DNA of 64,000 nucleotides from Sphaerisporangium rufum (GCF_016863395.1 NZ_BOOU01000077.1:31042-95041), one strand, 5' to 3'; shown: positions 56,049 through 64,000, counted from the stretch's first letter. Program-made: numbers and translations. Notes: generated by a model not told the origin, from the letters alone.

Positions 56049-56588
56049 TCAGGCGGGCCGGGCGCGCGCCGCGGCCGCCTCGGCCAGCTGCTCTTCGGCC
56101 CATTCGGCCCAGTCGCGCTGCATCGCGCTGGCGCGCAGCCCCCACTCCAGGGCCAGCCGGCCGTACACCGCGAGGTCGTCATCCCCGGCGGCGACCTCGC
56201 GGATCGCGTTCAGCCGCTCGTGCTGGGCGGCGGCGCGCTCGCCTTGGGCCCGCAGGAACGCGCGGGCCCGGTCCGGCTCGACCTGGCCGAGGAAGAACAC
56301 CCGCAGCAACATCTCGTTACGCGGGTTGCCGGCCGGCGGGACGTCGGTCAGCCAGTGCCGCAGCTCGGCGAGTCCTCGCTCGTCCAGGACGTACTCCTTG
56401 CGCCCGCGCGGGCCCTCGGCCGCGACCTTGACCAGCCCCGCGTCGGCGAGCCGGTTCAGCTCGGCGTAGACCTGGCTCTGGGTGGCCGGCCACACGTTGG
56501 CCAGGGATATCTCGAACAGCTTGAGCAGGTCGTATCCGCTCGCCGGGCCGGCGGTGAGCAGGCCGAGCAGGGCATGTCTGAGGCTCAT
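56049..56588 (-). CDS. PadR-family transcriptional regulator
   Basis: A 179-residue regulator. Residues 1-85 are the PadR winged helix (LRHALLGLLTAGPASGYDLLKLFEISLANVWPATQSQVYAELNRLADAGLV), followed by a helical dimerisation region (AFLRAQGERAAAQHERLNAI). It is of the longer PadR class with the Vir_act_alpha-type C-terminus. It is divergent from the membrane protein/carotenoid oxygenase operon, and the 84 bases between start codons carry two nested inverted repeats that are the obvious binding site. Ligand unknown; phenolics or antibiotics are typical for the family. Confidence 0.92.
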   Translation of the reverse strand: MSLRHALLGLLTAGPASGYDLLKLFEISLANVWPATQSQVYAELNRLADAGLVKVAAEGPRGRKEYVLDERGLAELRHWLTDVPPAGNPRNEMLLRVFFLGQVEPDRARAFLRAQGERAAAQHERLNAIREVAAGDDDLAVYGRLALEWGLRASAMQRDWAEWAEEQLAEAAAARARPA

Positions 56589-56597
56589 GCGGCCATC

Positions 56598-56660
56598 ATA
56601 TTCCACAGTTGACAGGTCGATGACAGAGGTTCTATGTTCGACCTGTCTAAAGTGGAATAT
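56598..56660. promoter_or_regulatory. Nested inverted repeats: PadR operator and promoter
   Basis: The outer repeat is ATATTCCAC (56598-56606) with GTGGAATAT (56652-56660); the inner is GACAGGTCGA (56611-56620) with TCGACCTGTC (56638-56647). Both are perfect and share the same centre. A promoter for the plus-strand operon lies inside: TTGACA (56609-56614) and TATGTT (56633-56638), 18 bases apart. Binding across the dyad would shut both divergent promoters. Confidence 0.85.
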
Positions 56661-56672
56661 AAGGAGCGCGAG

Positions 56673-57236
56673 ATGATCCGCAGCCTGGCCGGCTTCCTCC
56701 CGTGGATCGCCTACGCGGTGATCGCGACCGGTGACGAGTGGCGCTACGGCGCGGTCGCCGGCCTGCTGATCGCCCTGGTGGTCATCGCCGCCGACCGGGC
56801 CGCCGGCAGGCGGTGGGACCAGATGGTGATCGAGGCCAGCGGCGCGGTGTTCTTCGCGCTCGCCGCCGCGCTGTCCTTCGCCGACCCGGATTCGCCGCTC
56901 ACGCCGTACGGCCCGGCGCTGGTCAATGCCTGGCTGGCCGCCACGGTCTGGGGGTCGCTGGCCGCCGGCCGGCCGTTCACCCTGGGCATCGCCCGCGGCA
57001 TGACGCCACCACGCCTCTGGGACACGCCGCAGTTCCGCCGGGTCAACGTGACCATCACCGCGGTGTGGGGCGTCGCGTTCACCGTCGCCGCGATCGGGCT
57101 GGCCGTGCTGCTGCGCGCCGCCCCGCACGCGACCGCGGCGGTCGTCACCGTGAAGATCGTCACCTTCGTGCTGCCCGCCGTGTTCACCGTCCGATACCCC
57201 CGCCTGGTGCGGGCCCGGGCGGCCACCGCCGGCTGA
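56673..57236 (+). CDS. Multi-pass membrane protein controlled by PadR
   Basis: A 187-residue protein with about six hydrophobic segments (WIAYAVIATG, AVAGLLIALVVIAAD, ASGAVFFALAAALSF, ALVNAWLAATVWGSLAAG, VTITAVWGVAFTVAAIGLAVLL, AVVTVKIVTFVLPAVF). The loop FTLGIARGMTPPRLWDTPQFRRVN is conserved-looking. It resembles intracellular septation/DUF-type membrane proteins but I cannot name the family with confidence. AAGGAG precedes the ATG. It is the first gene of an operon with the carotenoid oxygenase 41 bases downstream, so may act on the same lipophilic substrate. Confidence 0.75.
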   Translation: MIRSLAGFLPWIAYAVIATGDEWRYGAVAGLLIALVVIAADRAAGRRWDQMVIEASGAVFFALAAALSFADPDSPLTPYGPALVNAWLAATVWGSLAAGRPFTLGIARGMTPPRLWDTPQFRRVNVTITAVWGVAFTVAAIGLAVLLRAAPHATAAVVTVKIVTFVLPAVFTVRYPRLVRARAATAG

Positions 57237-57277
57237 CCCGGCTCCGAGCCACCACCACCACCAGAAAGGCGCCGCAC

Positions 57278-58585
57278 ATGACCCACCAGCCCGCGTACCT
57301 GACCGGCGCGCTCGCGCCGGTGCCCGACGAGATCGACGCCACCGCGCTGGCGGTGACCGGCGAGCTGCCGGCCGCGCTGACCGGGCGGTACTTCCGCAAC
57401 GGGCCCAACCCCAAGCCCGGCGACGACCCCGGCCACTGGTTCGCCGGCGCCGGCATGATCCACGGCGTCCGGCTGCGCGACGGGCGCGCCGAGTGGTACC
57501 GCAACCGGTGGGTGCGCACCCGCGCCTTCACCGAGGACGCCCGGCACGTCGACGAGCACGGCACGGTCGACCGCACCGCCGTGCCGGCCAACACCCACGT
57601 CATCCGGCACGCGGGCACGATCTTCGCCCTGGTGGAGAACGGCTTCCCCTACCAGATGACCCCCGAGCTGGACACCGTCGGCTCGTGCGACTTCGGCGGG
57701 CGGCTGACCACCGCGATGACCGCGCACCCCAAGGAGGACCCGGCCACCGGGGAACTGCACTTCTTCGGCTACGGCTTCACCGCGCCCTACCTCACCTATC
57801 ACCGGCTGTCGGCCGCCGGGGAGCTGGTGGAGAGCCGGCCGATCGACGTTCCCGGGCCGACGATGGTGCACGATTTCGCCGTCACCGAGAACCACGTCAT
57901 CTGGCTCGACCTGCCGGTCGTCTTCGACATGGACCTGGTCGGCCAGGGCATGCCGTACCGCTGGGACGACTCCTACGGCGCGCGGCTCGGCGTCATGGAC
58001 CGGGCCGGCCGGGTGACCTGGTTCGACGTCGACCCCTGCTACGTGTTCCACACCGGCAACGCCTGGGAGGACCCGGCCGGGCGCATCGTGCTGGACGCGG
58101 TCCGCTACTCGCCCGAGGCGTTCACCGGGATCTGGACCCGCATCGCCGGCGCCGCCGACCCGGTGACCCGCACCGGCGGCGCCGTGCTGCACCGGTGGAT
58201 CCTCGACCCGGCCTCCGGCGCGGTCAAGGAGGAGCAGCTGGACGACCGGACGGTGGAGTTCCCCACCCTCGACGACCGGCGGCTCGGCCGGGCCGGCCGG
58301 TACCTGTACACGGTGGGCCGCTCGGAGCTGGTCAAGTACGACACCGTGACCGGCGCCGCGCACGTCCGCGAGCTCGGCGCCCGGCCGGGCGAGGCGGTGT
58401 TCGTGCCGGCGCCAGGCGCCCGCGGGGAGGACGAGGGGTGGCTGCTGTCCATCGTCACCCACCAGGACGCGGCGGAGCTGCTGGTGCTGGACGCCGGCGG
58501 CCTGGACACCGTCGCCTCGGTCCACCTGCCGCGCCGCGTCCCGGCCGGCTTCCACGGCTCCTGGCTCCCCGACCCGGCCGGCTGA
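57278..58585 (+). CDS. Carotenoid oxygenase (retinal pigment epithelial protein family)
   Basis: A 435-residue seven-bladed propeller iron enzyme that cleaves carotenoids, apocarotenoids or stilbenes. The opening GRYFRNGPNPKP and GAGMIHGVRLRDGRAEWYRNRWV are family hallmarks. The four iron-binding histidines can be placed in TAHPKED, MVHDFAVTENHVIW, VFHTGNAWED and GFHGSWLP. Length is slightly short but complete. GAAAGG precedes the ATG. It belongs to the PadR-controlled operon. Substrate is undetermined; no carotenoid synthesis genes lie in the window. Confidence 0.94.
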   Translation: MTHQPAYLTGALAPVPDEIDATALAVTGELPAALTGRYFRNGPNPKPGDDPGHWFAGAGMIHGVRLRDGRAEWYRNRWVRTRAFTEDARHVDEHGTVDRTAVPANTHVIRHAGTIFALVENGFPYQMTPELDTVGSCDFGGRLTTAMTAHPKEDPATGELHFFGYGFTAPYLTYHRLSAAGELVESRPIDVPGPTMVHDFAVTENHVIWLDLPVVFDMDLVGQGMPYRWDDSYGARLGVMDRAGRVTWFDVDPCYVFHTGNAWEDPAGRIVLDAVRYSPEAFTGIWTRIAGAADPVTRTGGAVLHRWILDPASGAVKEEQLDDRTVEFPTLDDRRLGRAGRYLYTVGRSELVKYDTVTGAAHVRELGARPGEAVFVPAPGARGEDEGWLLSIVTHQDAAELLVLDAGGLDTVASVHLPRRVPAGFHGSWLPDPAG

Positions 58586-58614
58586 CGACGCGCCGCCCTG
58601 CCGGCCGCGGCCGG

Positions 58615-58824
58615 TCAGCCGGCCCCGGCCAGCAGGGTGCGCGCCAGCCCCGCCGCGAACTCGGCGGTGCCGGCCGGTGACTCCTCCACACCTGTCAGGT
58701 GGAGCAGGAAGGCGCGCTGGAAGCAGGCGCCGAGCAGCAGGGCGGCCGCCGCGCCGGGGTCGGCGTCCGCCCGCAGCCGCCCGGCGTCCCGCAGCGCCGC
58801 GAAGCAGCGGGTGTGAGTGAGTAC
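58615..58824 (-). pseudogene. Remnant of a TetR-family regulator (C-terminal end only)
   Basis: An open frame of 69 codons without any start codon, bounded upstream by an in-frame TGA, reads TRCFAALRDAGRLRADADPG and AALLLGACFQRAFLLHL, then an EFAAGLARTLLAG end. This is the last helix pair of a TetR ligand-binding domain. The DNA-binding N-terminus is missing; the frame runs straight into an operator-like palindrome and the promoter region of the adjacent gene. It is best explained by a deletion that removed about two thirds of a divergently transcribed tetR gene. Confidence 0.85.
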
Positions 58825-58828
58825 TCAC
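58817..58828. promoter_or_regulatory. Palindrome GTGAGTACTCAC, likely TetR operator
   Basis: A perfect 12-bp palindrome 7 bases before the AAGGAGG ribosome site of the NAD(P)H-binding protein gene. The sequence is typical of TetR-family operators placed next to divergent target genes. Its regulator gene is the truncated one beside it. Confidence 0.7.
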
Positions 58829-58846
58829 CAACTAAGGAGGGGCGCG

Positions 58847-59485
58847 ATGAAAGTCGCCGTCTTCGGGGCCACCGGCCGTACCGGCCAGGAAGTCGTCCGG
58901 CAGGCGCTCGACGCCGGCCACCAGGTCACCGCGGTGGTCCGCGACCCGGCCGGCCTGCGGATCGACCATCCGGCGCTGCAGGTCGTCACCACCGCCGACG
59001 TCACCCGGCCCGAGACCTTCCAGGCCGCCCTGGCCGGGCAGGACGCGGTGGTGTCGGCGCTCGGCTCCCGCACCCGCAGGTCCGGTGGCATCGCCACCGC
59101 CGCCACCCGGGCGATCCTGCGCGCGAGCGCGGCGGCCGGGGTGGCGCGGGTCGAGGTGCTGAGCGCCATGCCGGTCGGCCCGATGCCCGCCGGGGAGAGC
59201 GCGGCGCGGCGCCTGATCCTGGTGCCGCTGCTGCGCCGGTTCCTGCGGGACGCCTACGCCGATCTGGCCGCGATGGAGGACGAGGTGCGGCACAGCGCCG
59301 CGGAGTGGACCATCGTCCGCCCGCCCCGGCTCACCCTCGGGCCGCGCACCGGCGACTACCGGGTGGTCGTCGGCGGCAACGTGCCGGCGGCGCGGAGCAT
59401 CTCCCGGGCCGACCTCGCCCACGCCATGCTGGCGCTGCTCGATGACCCGGCGGCGGTGAAGCAGGCGGTCGGCGTCGCCGGGTGA
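58847..59485 (+). CDS. NAD(P)H-binding (NmrA/SDR-like) oxidoreductase
   Basis: A 212-residue atypical short-chain dehydrogenase. The N-terminus MKVAVFGATGRTGQEVVRQAL has the GxxGxxG nucleotide fold, ending in an Arg (VVRDP) that suggests NADP(H). Further features are VVSALGSRTRR, VEVLSAMPVGPMPAGE and the C-terminal WTIVRPPRLT and SRADLAHAMLALL that mark NAD(P)-binding proteins of the NmrA/YwnB group. No complete YxxxK active site. AAGGAGG precedes the ATG. It was probably controlled by the now broken TetR gene beside it and may be constitutive. Confidence 0.88.
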   Translation: MKVAVFGATGRTGQEVVRQALDAGHQVTAVVRDPAGLRIDHPALQVVTTADVTRPETFQAALAGQDAVVSALGSRTRRSGGIATAATRAILRASAAAGVARVEVLSAMPVGPMPAGESAARRLILVPLLRRFLRDAYADLAAMEDEVRHSAAEWTIVRPPRLTLGPRTGDYRVVVGGNVPAARSISRADLAHAMLALLDDPAAVKQAVGVAG

Positions 59486-59555
59486 CGCCCGCCGCCCGGC
59501 CCCGGCGCTCGTTAAGGTGGACCTTCAGCACCGGCGGACCGGAAGGTTGGGCACG

Positions 59556-60344
59556 ATGTCGTACGCGCCGAGGTCGTTCGGGGACGTCGAGGTCGTCCCG
59601 CTCCGCGACGCGGTGGGGCCGATGAGCGGCCCGCTGCGCAGCCCGCCGGGTGCCATCCTCACCGGCGGCTCGCCGGCCGACTGGGCCGGGCTGCCCGCCG
59701 ACACCTGGGAGCTGCACTTCCGGTGCTACCTGCTGCGCGGCCGGACCGGGCGGCCGGTGCTGGTGGACACCGGCATCGGCGGCACCGACTCGCCGGCGTC
59801 GAACTGGGCGCCGGTGCCCGGGGCACTGGTGGCCGAGCTCACCCGGGCCGGCGTGGCGCCCGCGGACGTCGGCACCGTCGTGTTCACCCACCTGCACAGC
59901 GACCACGCGGCCGGCGCCGTCACCGAGGGCGTCCCGGCCTTTCCCAACGCCCGCCACGTCATCCAGCGCGCGGAGATCGACTGGATCGAGGGCGGTGGCC
60001 CCAACGCGATCCTGGAACGGGTGCTGCGCCCGCTCACCGGCCTGATCGACGCGGTGGACGGCGACGCCGGGGTCCTGCCGGGCGTGCGGGTCCGGCACAC
60101 CCCCGGGCACACCCCGGGCCACCAGGTGGTCGAGGTCGGCCCGCTCACCCTGACCGGCGACGTGGTGCTGCACCCGGTGCAGCTGCGCGACCCGGCGATC
60201 CGCTATGCCCACGACCGCGACCCCGAGCAGGCGGCGGCCACCCGGGCCGAGCTGCTGCGCGCGGTGCGCGCCGCCGGCGGCACCATCGGCACCGCGCACT
60301 TCGCCGAGCCCTTCACCGACCTGACCGACCGACCTGCCGGCTGA
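59556..60344 (+). CDS. MBL-fold metallohydrolase
   Basis: A 262-residue metallo-beta-lactamase-fold hydrolase. Zinc ligands are visible as THLHSDHAAG near residue 110 (HxHxDH), HTPGHTPGHQ near 185 and GDVVLHPVQ near 205 (Asp/His), with a last His in GTAHFAEPF near 250. The layout is that of quorum-quenching lactonases and related hydrolases (AHL lactonase-like), but the substrate cannot be fixed. GGAAGG precedes the ATG. It follows the NAD(P)H-binding protein gene by 70 bases on the same strand and could be co-transcribed. Confidence 0.9.
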   Translation: MSYAPRSFGDVEVVPLRDAVGPMSGPLRSPPGAILTGGSPADWAGLPADTWELHFRCYLLRGRTGRPVLVDTGIGGTDSPASNWAPVPGALVAELTRAGVAPADVGTVVFTHLHSDHAAGAVTEGVPAFPNARHVIQRAEIDWIEGGGPNAILERVLRPLTGLIDAVDGDAGVLPGVRVRHTPGHTPGHQVVEVGPLTLTGDVVLHPVQLRDPAIRYAHDRDPEQAAATRAELLRAVRAAGGTIGTAHFAEPFTDLTDRPAG

Positions 60345-60509
60345 CCCGCCGTCCGCCCGCCGGGGCCGTGCACGCGGATCCCGGCACCCGGCCCGGGCAC
60401 GCCGCCCGGGCACCCGGACGGGGCACCCGGTCCGGGCACCCGGCCTGGCTCACCAGGGCCGGGTCACCCCGGGCGGTGGCGGCGGCCGGGCGGCGGTTAC
60501 CGTCGGAGG

Positions 60510-61013
60510 ATGGCCACGATCCCGCCGGACGACTTCTACGCCCGGATCAACAAGACCCTGGCCGGCGCGGGGGCCTTCATCACCGACCGCCGAGGCCGGG
60601 TGCTGCTGGTCAAGCCCAACTACCGCGACCACTGGCTGTGGCCGGGCGGGCACGTGGACGAGGGGGAGACGCCCGCGGACGCCTGTGCCCGGGAGGTCCG
60701 GGAGGAACTGGGGCTGATCCTGCCGGTCGGCCGGCTGCTCGGCGTGCACTGGGTGCCGCCGCTCGGCGACCGGCCGCTGCCGCTGGTGCACTTCCTGTTC
60801 GACTGCGGCACGTTGCCGAGCGAGGACGGCATCGTGCTGCAGCGCGAGGAGCTGGACGCCTACCGCTTCGTCGCCCCCGGCGAGGCCCGGGAGGTCATGC
60901 CGGCCTACCTGGTCCGCCGGCTGCGCGCCGCCATCGCCGCCCGGACCGGCGGTACGAGCTTCTACCTCACCGGCGGATCCGCCGGGTTCCTGGCCCCGGG
61001 CGAGCCGGAGTAG
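60510..61013 (+). CDS. NUDIX hydrolase
   Basis: A 167-residue pyrophosphohydrolase. The Nudix box is GGHVDEGETPADACAREVREELGL near residues 47-70, with the full G-x5-E-x7-REUxEExGU pattern. The preceding strand is GRVLLVKPNYRDHWLWPGG. Substrates are nucleoside diphosphates linked to another moiety, unspecified here. TACCGT (60498-60503) ends 6 bases before the ATG; GGAGG directly touches the start codon and cannot serve as ribosome site, so initiation is probably leaderless. Upstream bases 60345-60509 are CCCGGGCACCCGG-type repeats. Confidence 0.9.
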   Translation: MATIPPDDFYARINKTLAGAGAFITDRRGRVLLVKPNYRDHWLWPGGHVDEGETPADACAREVREELGLILPVGRLLGVHWVPPLGDRPLPLVHFLFDCGTLPSEDGIVLQREELDAYRFVAPGEAREVMPAYLVRRLRAAIAARTGGTSFYLTGGSAGFLAPGEPE

Positions 61014-61038
61014 GAAAAGGGCCGGAGCAGGAAAGGGA

Positions 61039-61069
61039 ACGGCCTCCCCGGGGGTGCCGGGGAGGCCGT
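61039..61069. terminator. Bidirectional hairpin between NUDIX and lyase genes
   Basis: ACGGCCTCCCC (61039-61049) and GGGGAGGCCGT (61059-61069) form a perfect 11-bp stem with a 9-base loop, 25 bases after the NUDIX stop and 28 after the lyase stop. It can terminate both convergent genes. Confidence 0.8.
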
Positions 61070-61097
61070 CGTGCTCGGGCGGCCGGTGGCCGGCCGG

Positions 61098-63377
61098 TCA
61101 GGGGGTGTAGACGTTGGGCTGCGGCGGGGTGGACATGCCGTTGCCGATGAAGAAGCTCGGATGCGGCGGCTGGTTGTAGGCGGTGTTCTGCCAGGCGATG
61201 GCCACCCGGTACTGCGTGTCGTGCATCAGCGTCGGGATCCGCCGGTCGGTCTGGGTGGGCGTCGAGTAGATGCGCAGCGCCGAGCTGTCGGTGGTCGGCC
61301 AGATGACCTCCTCGCGCCAGTCGCCCCACAGGTCGCCGGACAGCGACGGGGTGGCCTTGGTGCCGTTGTTGGAGGTCACCCCGGAGCCGGTGAACACCCG
61401 GGTCTCGCCGCTGCCGTTGTACTTGTTGACGTAGGTCTTGTCGAGCAGCTCGCGCACCGGGTCGCCGTCCCACCAGGCCAGGAAGTTCATCGACGACGGC
61501 TTGGTGCCGACGTTCTGGCCCTTGGGGTTGTACAGCCCGCCCGCCGCCGCCGACCAGGACTCGGCGCCCGCGCTGCCGGCCCAGATGTCGGCCGAGACGC
61601 CGCGGCCGTTGTCGCCGTTGGCGGGCGTCGTCCACAGGATCTGCCCGTTCCGGGCATCGGCCATCCACGAGCTGGGCTTGGAGGCGTCCTCGTCCACCTT
61701 GAACACCTCAAGGCCGCCCCGGGACGGGTCCAAGTCGCCGACGTGCAGCGCGTCGCCGTGGCCGTTGCCGGTGTTCCACAGGGCGCGGCCGTTGTCGTCG
61801 ATGCACGCCGCGCCGTAGACGATCTCGTCCCGGCCGTCGCCGTCCACGTCCGCGACCGACAGGTTGTGGTTCCCCTGCCCGGCGAAGGACCCGTTGCCGG
61901 AGGCGTTGCTGTCGAAGACCCAGCGCTGGGTGAGCGCGCCGTTGCGGAAGTCCCAGGCCACGACCACCGCGCGGGTGTAGTAGCCGCGCGCCATGATCAG
62001 GCTGGGCCGGGTGCCGTCCAGGTAGGCGGTGGCCGCCAGGAAGCGGTCCACCCGGTTGCCGTAGCTGTCACCCCAGGACGAGACCGTGCCGCGCGGCGGG
62101 TTGTAGTTCACCGTGGACAGCGCCGCACCGTTCTGGCCGTTGAACATGGTGAGGAACTCCGGCCCGGACAGCACGTATCCGGAGCTGTTGCGGTAGTCCG
62201 CCGAGGAGCTGCCGATCACCCGGCCGGTGCCGTCGACCGTGCCGTCCGCCGTCTTCATGGCGACCTCGGCCCGGCCGTCGCCGTTGTAGTCGTACACCTG
62301 GAACTGCGTGTAGTGCGCGCCGGCCCGGATGTTGCGGCCGAGGTCGATTCGCCACAGCCGGGTGCCGTTCAGCCGGTAGGCGTCGACGTACACGTTGCCG
62401 GTGTAGCCGGACTGGGAGTTGTCCTTGGCGTTGGACGGGTCCCACTTCAGCACGATCTCGTACTGGCCGTCGCCGTCCAGGTCGCCGACGCTCGCGTCGT
62501 TGGCGCTGTAGGTGTAGCTCACCCCGTCCGGCGTGGTGCCGCCGGAGGGCCGCTGCAGCGGCACGTCCAGGTAGCCGTTGCCGAAGCGCAGCGAGCCCTC
62601 CGAGGCCGCCTGCTCGGTGCCGTTGACCACCGGCCGCACGGTGTAGGAGGCGTCCGCCGCCGCGCCGCTGTCCAGGTAATCGGTCGACCCGGTGATGGGC
62701 GAGGAGTTCACCTTGGTGGTGCCGCGGTAGAGGTTGAACGCGACGCCGGCGGGGTCGGTGCCGAGCAGGCGCCAGCTCACCAGGTTGTTGCTGCCGGACC
62801 GGACGCTGATCAGGCCGCGGTTCAGCCGCTCCACCTGCCGGGCGCCGGCGGCGGGCACCGTCGGCGTCGGCGTCGGGGTGGGCGTGACGCTCGGCGTGGG
62901 CGTGGGCGTCGGCGTGACGGTCGGCGTGGGCGTCGGGGTCGGGCCGGGGCCGGTGTCGCCGGTGCAGGCGACGCCGTTCAGGCTGAACGACGCCGGCACC
63001 GGGTTGCTGGAGTTGTTCCACGAGGCATTGAAGCCGAAGCTGGTCGAGGCGCCGGTGCCGAGGGAGGCGTTGTAGCCGGCGTCGGACGCGGTCACCTGTG
63101 AACCGCTCTGGGTCACCGTGGCGTTCCACGCCTGGCTCACCTGCTGGCCGGCGGTGAAGCTCCACGTCAGCTTCCAGCCGTTCACCGGGTCGCCGAGGTT
63201 GGTGATGCTGACGTTCGCCCCGAAACCGCCACCCCATTGGGAGGAGACCGCGTAGTCGACGCGGCAGCCGATCGCGGCGGCCTCCGCGGTGACCGCGGTG
63301 CCGCCCGCAAGTGCGATGAGCGCCGCCGCGCCCAGCACCGCCCGGCGGCGTGCCCGTGTTCTCGCGCCCTCGCGCAT
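61098..63377 (-). CDS. Secreted rhamnogalacturonan lyase (PL11) with CBM2
   Basis: A 759-residue exported enzyme for plant pectin degradation. Residues 1-34 are a signal peptide (RRRAVLGAAALIALAGGTAVTAEA). Residues about 36-135 are a family 2 cellulose-binding module (CRVDYAVSSQWGGGFGANVSITNLG, WNATVTQSG, FGFNASWNN). A Pro-Thr linker (TPTPTPTVTPTPTP) follows. Residues about 180-759 are a PL11 beta-propeller lyase: VERLNRGLISVRSGSNNLVSWRLLG, repeated calcium-binding loops (GDLDGDGQYEIVLKWDPSN, YDYNGDGRAEVAMK, VADVDGDGRDEIVYG) and the conserved GDLWGDWREEVIWP. AAGGGATG precedes the ATG. Cleaves rhamnogalacturonan I by beta-elimination. Confidence 0.95.
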   Translation of the reverse strand: MREGARTRARRRAVLGAAALIALAGGTAVTAEAAAIGCRVDYAVSSQWGGGFGANVSITNLGDPVNGWKLTWSFTAGQQVSQAWNATVTQSGSQVTASDAGYNASLGTGASTSFGFNASWNNSSNPVPASFSLNGVACTGDTGPGPTPTPTPTVTPTPTPTPSVTPTPTPTPTVPAAGARQVERLNRGLISVRSGSNNLVSWRLLGTDPAGVAFNLYRGTTKVNSSPITGSTDYLDSGAAADASYTVRPVVNGTEQAASEGSLRFGNGYLDVPLQRPSGGTTPDGVSYTYSANDASVGDLDGDGQYEIVLKWDPSNAKDNSQSGYTGNVYVDAYRLNGTRLWRIDLGRNIRAGAHYTQFQVYDYNGDGRAEVAMKTADGTVDGTGRVIGSSSADYRNSSGYVLSGPEFLTMFNGQNGAALSTVNYNPPRGTVSSWGDSYGNRVDRFLAATAYLDGTRPSLIMARGYYTRAVVVAWDFRNGALTQRWVFDSNASGNGSFAGQGNHNLSVADVDGDGRDEIVYGAACIDDNGRALWNTGNGHGDALHVGDLDPSRGGLEVFKVDEDASKPSSWMADARNGQILWTTPANGDNGRGVSADIWAGSAGAESWSAAAGGLYNPKGQNVGTKPSSMNFLAWWDGDPVRELLDKTYVNKYNGSGETRVFTGSGVTSNNGTKATPSLSGDLWGDWREEVIWPTTDSSALRIYSTPTQTDRRIPTLMHDTQYRVAIAWQNTAYNQPPHPSFFIGNGMSTPPQPNVYTP

Positions 63378-63722
63378 GACACATCCCTTCGATGTTTCGG
63401 CCTTCTCATGGCATGGGCGGTCGCATCGGGGTGCCTCGTCCCGGTATGACCGTTGGGCACGGAAGCTAATTGAATCGTTTTGCTGGCACCAGTGACGCAC
63501 CAGAACCCCATGTGGTCCGGACCATGCGCCCGCTCGCCTACCTGGGGTGATACGCGGAGCGGCGTCCCGGCCACCCGTCGATGGCGCTGAAAGTTTCGGA
63601 GCCGATGGTGGGCCGGCCGCCGGCGGGCCAGGCCGCTCCTGACCGGGAATCGCGGGATCCCGCCGCCCGGGAGCATGGCACGGCCGGTGATGGGATCTGT
63701 CCGGCCGCACCGGCCGGGACGA
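63378..63722. promoter_or_regulatory. 345-base region upstream of the lyase gene
   Basis: No gene visible. On the minus strand AAAACGATTCAA (around 63470-63482) resembles the CG-centred operators of LacI-family regulators, common in front of glycoside-degrading genes. A perfect palindrome TGGTCCGGACCA (63513-63524) has the TGGT-ACCA form bound by GntR/FadR-type regulators. Either could give substrate-dependent control of the lyase; neither regulator gene is adjacent. Confidence 0.4.
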
Positions 63723-64000
63723 TCACCGGGGAAGGGTGAGGCCGGCCGGGCGATCGGCGCCGGCCGCCTCCTCCACCGCGTCGCACAGCAGGTGGATGAC
63801 CGCGAGGTGGACTTCCTGGACGGTGGCGGTGTCGTCGGCGGGGACCGCCAGCGCCTCGTCGCAGGCGTCGGCCAGCGGGTTGGGCGCGCGCCCGGTGAGC
63901 GCCCAGGTGAGCAGGCCCCGCGCCCGGCCGGCCCGCGCCGCCCCGACCACGTTACGGCTGGTGCCGCTGGTGGACAGGCAGATGAGGATGTCGCCGGGGT
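63723..64000 (-). CDS. SIS-domain phosphosugar isomerase, GmhA-like (5' end beyond window)
   Basis: The C-terminal 91 residues of a SIS protein. GDILICLSTSGTSRNVVGAARAGRARG is the phosphosugar-binding loop and helix typical of sedoheptulose-7-phosphate isomerase (GmhA), and VQEVHLAVIHLLCDAVE near the end contains the H-x3-H pattern of its metal site. It ends LPR-stop at 63723. GmhA makes D-glycero-heptose phosphate precursors for surface glycans or antibiotic sugars; adjacent genes beyond the window should show a heptose pathway if so. The start and about half of the protein are missing here. Confidence 0.85.
   Translation of the reverse strand, partial: PGDILICLSTSGTSRNVVGAARAGRARGLLTWALTGRAPNPLADACDEALAVPADDTATVQEVHLAVIHLLCDAVEEAAGADRPAGLTLPR

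Overview
The window is chromosomal DNA from a high-GC actinobacterium. The base composition, GC-rich third codon positions, frequent GTG starts, many apparently leaderless genes and Streptomyces-type DnaA boxes (TTGTCCACA) all support this. The family content (ECF sigma/CU044_5270-type pairs, DUF3151 beside purA, an NYN protein, a hybrid kinase with a HAMP ladder, a PL11 rhamnogalacturonan lyase) fits Streptomyces relatives. Streptosporangiales such as Thermomonosporaceae are my best guess at order level; no rRNA or tRNA is present to settle it.

Layout. 1-7.2 kb holds a truncated unknown gene, an HisC-type aminotransferase, an EamA exporter, an intergenic region with four DnaA boxes, a GGDEF-like/winged-helix regulator, MurA and a membrane protein. 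7.2-10.3 kb is a compact defence-like island: an Abi-like HEPN protein, an HTH-bearing N6-adenine methylase and a half-size HsdS, overlapping or nearly so, with no HsdR and with a structured leader in front. 10.4-16.9 kb has purD, corA behind a possible leader-peptide region, a glycolipid-binding-type protein, a lipoprotein phosphodiesterase/nuclease, a small ATPase, and tenA under a TPP riboswitch. 16.9-25.2 kb has an XRE-M78 peptidase with its partner, two ECF sigma modules, a GDPD and a GT4 glycosyltransferase. 25.3-35 kb carries core metabolism (purA, fba, pyrE, dedA) around a translationally coupled three-gene glycosylation operon.

35.1-45.5 kb is a signalling block: an NYN-domain protein with very long repeat regions, a response regulator, a 1392-residue hybrid kinase with seven HAMP-like repeats, and a divergent SpoIIE phosphatase. 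45.6-64 kb is more accessory in character: an S9 peptidase, RlmA, a GntR-TetR fusion regulator divergent from an FAD monooxygenase with visible operators, the fadA/fadB beta-oxidation pair, a PadR-controlled membrane protein/carotenoid oxygenase operon, a TetR remnant with its operator left intact, an MBL-fold hydrolase, a NUDIX hydrolase, a secreted rhamnogalacturonan lyase, and the 3' part of a SIS-domain (GmhA-like) gene running off the window.

Most notable for follow-up: the HEPN-HsdM-HsdS island and its structured leader; two inverted pairs of DnaA boxes exactly 100 bp apart away from any dnaA gene; a scar made of the 3' tails of two neighbouring genes (51741-51886); the decapitated TetR gene; and short tandem duplications that repeatedly carry gene stop codons.
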